A DNA stretch of 6,158 bases from DAOTWY01 sp003696565 (GTDB lineage: Bacteria; Chloroflexota; Anaerolineae; Aggregatilineales; Phototrophicaceae): contig DAOTWY010000041.1 in the NCBI GenBank assembly GCA_034435635.1, positions 1-6,158 on the forward strand, read 5' to 3'. Both the position numbers and the translations under genes were made by a program. The notes beneath the pieces are model-generated. The model saw nothing but the letters and a program-made list of their open reading frames with translations, did not search any database and was not told the DNA's origin. Below, piece by piece: positions 4,815 to 6,158 of this stretch (its first letter is position 1; the number at the start of each line of letters is the position of its first letter).

Positions 4815-5783
4815 ATGTTGGGGGAACAAACGCTACCGGGAATTGGGACATTTCGCTTACCAATTAGCCGGAATAACCTGCTTTTGATGCTGGTTGCTTT
4901 TACCGAAATTGGCATGGGGGTAGAAACGTATCTCGCACACCTAATCAGTGGGGATGTCAAACCGATGGAAGCGATTCCAGTTTTCTTTGGACCAATCGCC
5001 GGTTTGATTCTTCTGCTTGCTATGTTTTTACGAATTCGGCAGGGAAACACACTCGTAACCACCTTGATTGTCATGGGGGTAGCCGGGGCAAGTGTCGCTG
5101 TCGGTGTGATCGGTTCCGCTTTTCATTGGGCACGGGCGGTTCCGCCACCAGGGTTAGGCGCACAGCGGCTCGATTTCGATTGGCTCGTATTCGCACCACC
5201 GGTTGCTGGTCCATTAGCATTTGCTGGCGTGGGTATCCTGGCGATCATCGCTGTGTTAGAAGATACCAAGCCAGAAACCGGCACTTTAACGCTCCCAGGT
5301 GTATTGACGTTCAAAACTCCCTTACCCCAAACACGGCAATTTTTATGGCTAGTGGCATTTGGGCTATACGCCGCAACGCTCAGTGCATTTTTGGATCATG
5401 GGCGCACAGAGTTTGAAAATATCTTTGTGTGGATTCCAGTTGTATTTGGGCTGTTTGGCTCTGTCGTTACTACTTTGATGGCAGTATATCATCATCATAC
5501 TAAGGCGGATTATTTTATCTTCTTCTGGGTGATGGTGGGTATGATCCTCATGGGGATTTTGGGATTGGGGTTGCACGTCAACGCTGATTTACCAGAAGGA
5601 CCTAGTGGGGGGGTAAATCTTGAGCGATTTGTAAGAGGTGCGCCTGTGATGGCTCCAATGTTGTTTGCCATTATGGGGGCATTTGGCATTATTACTATGA
5701 TCGGTGCTGAAACGGTGGATCAAGAAAATAGTGGAGAGGAAACAGTTGACCAGTCAAGCTCAGCAAGCCAAACCACAAGTTAA
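4815..5783 (+). CDS. Internally duplicated 8-TM membrane protein, unknown family
   Basis: 322 aa, not a family I can name. Eight predicted membrane helices lie at about 20-44, 53-72, 80-105, 124-148, 173-195, 203-225, 233-255 and 277-297, with a polar Ser/Thr/Gln-rich C-terminal tail. The two halves resemble each other. IPVFFGPIAGLILLLAMFL (54-72) aligns with IPVVFGLFGSVVTTLMAVY (207-225), and APPVAGPLAFAGVG (127-140) with APVMAPMLFAIMG (276-288). His42 and His195 are each exactly 12 residues before the IPV motif. His104 and His254 also correspond at the end of the third helix of each half. Paired membrane histidines would suit heme b or metal binding; this is inference. It lies downstream of the octaheme cytochrome and overlaps the YwiC-like gene, so an electron-transfer role is plausible. 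Confidence 0.92.
   Translation: MLGEQTLPGIGTFRLPISRNNLLLMLVAFTEIGMGVETYLAHLISGDVKPMEAIPVFFGPIAGLILLLAMFLRIRQGNTLVTTLIVMGVAGASVAVGVIGSAFHWARAVPPPGLGAQRLDFDWLVFAPPVAGPLAFAGVGILAIIAVLEDTKPETGTLTLPGVLTFKTPLPQTRQFLWLVAFGLYAATLSAFLDHGRTEFENIFVWIPVVFGLFGSVVTTLMAVYHHHTKADYFIFFWVMVGMILMGILGLGLHVNADLPEGPSGGVNLERFVRGAPVMAPMLFAIMGAFGIITMIGAETVDQENSGEETVDQSSSASQTTS
5733..5740 (+). promoter_or_regulatory. Ribosome binding site deciding a TTG start for the YwiC-like gene
   Basis: GGAGAGGA lies inside the end of the 8-TM gene, 5 nt before an in-frame TTG at 5746. The alternative GTG codons at 5731 and 5704 lack a comparable upstream site. Confidence 0.65.
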
Positions 5784-6158
5784 ACTTAAAACAATCGCTC
5801 TCCCTGCCCAACACGGTGGATGGGGGTTTTTATTAGAACCGATTCTGCTAGGGATGTTATTAGCAGCATCCTGGGCAGGATTGGGGGTTAGTATCGCAGC
5901 ATTGGGGGCGTTCTTAACGCATCAACCACTTAAAATCCTAGTAAAAGACCGCCGCAAAGGTAAACGATATACACGCACAATCCTAGCAGAACGGTTTGTG
6001 CCAGGATATGGTGCGTTAGCCGTTATTGGTTTGATGCTTGCCTTGTTTACCTCAGAAACTCCCTTTTTATTGCCGTTGGTGGGGGCTGTTCCGCTGGGCG
6101 TGCTTCAACTGGTCTATGAATTTGAAAATGACGGGCGCAATGTGATCGCTGAAATTGC
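5746..6158 (+). CDS. YwiC-like membrane protein (N-terminal part, runs off the window)
   Basis: 137 codons are visible and the frame is still open at the edge. The start is placed at TTG 5746 by its GGAGAGGA; GTG 5731 is the alternative. Residues 18-31 (ALPAQHGGWGFLLE) followed by a hydrophobic segment, the basic loop HQPLKILVKDRRKGKR with the nearby AERF, and a late YEFENDGRN are the pattern I associate with the YwiC-like integral membrane family, whose biochemical function is not established. In Bacillus subtilis, ywiC sits beside narK-fnr and arfM next to the nitrate reductase genes, so its presence near an FNR-type promoter and an HAO-like cytochrome is suggestive. It overlaps the 8-TM gene by 38 bp in another frame, indicating one transcript and coupled translation. 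Three helices are visible (about 27-58, 87-101, 106-123). Confidence 0.82.
   Translation, partial: MTSQAQQAKPQVKLKTIALPAQHGGWGFLLEPILLGMLLAASWAGLGVSIAALGAFLTHQPLKILVKDRRKGKRYTRTILAERFVPGYGALAVIGLMLALFTSETPFLLPLVGAVPLGVLQLVYEFENDGRNVIAEI

Noticed and set aside
4784..5074. Minus-strand open frame of 96 codons
   Set aside because: It overlaps the well-supported 8-TM gene and shows no recognisable domain. It is a shadow frame.

Overview
The window comes from a bacterium of moderate G+C content. A YwiC-like membrane protein, an octaheme hydroxylamine-oxidoreductase-type cytochrome and an IS200/IS605 right-end fossil would fit Chloroflexota or a similar environmental lineage. That taxonomic guess is inference from gene content and is tentative.

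Left half, minus strand. A galactose (Leloir pathway) pair, galT then galK (ATGA overlap, translationally coupled), reads leftward behind a promoter with a perfect TATAAT box. It converges on the tail of an unrecognised plus-strand gene, whose terminator U-tract overlaps the galK stop codon. Upstream of galT on the same strand is a Crp/Fnr-family regulator. It lacks both the iron-sulfur cysteines of FNR and the cAMP-binding residues of CRP, but keeps an FNR-like recognition helix, so it is best described as DNR/NNR-like.

Centre. The divergent intergenic region (3061-3272) is dense with control signals. It holds a perfect FNR/DNR palindrome centred at -41.5 of an extended -10 promoter (class II architecture), and a Pho-box-like array of three 7-bp units at 11-bp period. 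A strong Shine-Dalgarno follows, with an ATGTAATG start-stop/start junction at the start of the cytochrome gene.

Right half, plus strand. An octaheme c-type cytochrome of the hydroxylamine oxidoreductase (HAO) family is followed by a terminator. Next come a fossil of an IS200/IS605 (TnpB) right end, an 8-TM membrane protein built from two repeats of four helices with matching histidines, and a YwiC-family membrane protein that runs off the window.

Inferred system. The regulator senses NO or oxygen status and drives the exported HAO-like enzyme. The duplicated membrane protein and the YwiC-like protein are candidate partners for quinone-linked electron transfer or for an associated respiratory function. 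The regulator/HAO/duplicated 8-TM/YwiC cluster is the part of this window most likely to be undescribed.
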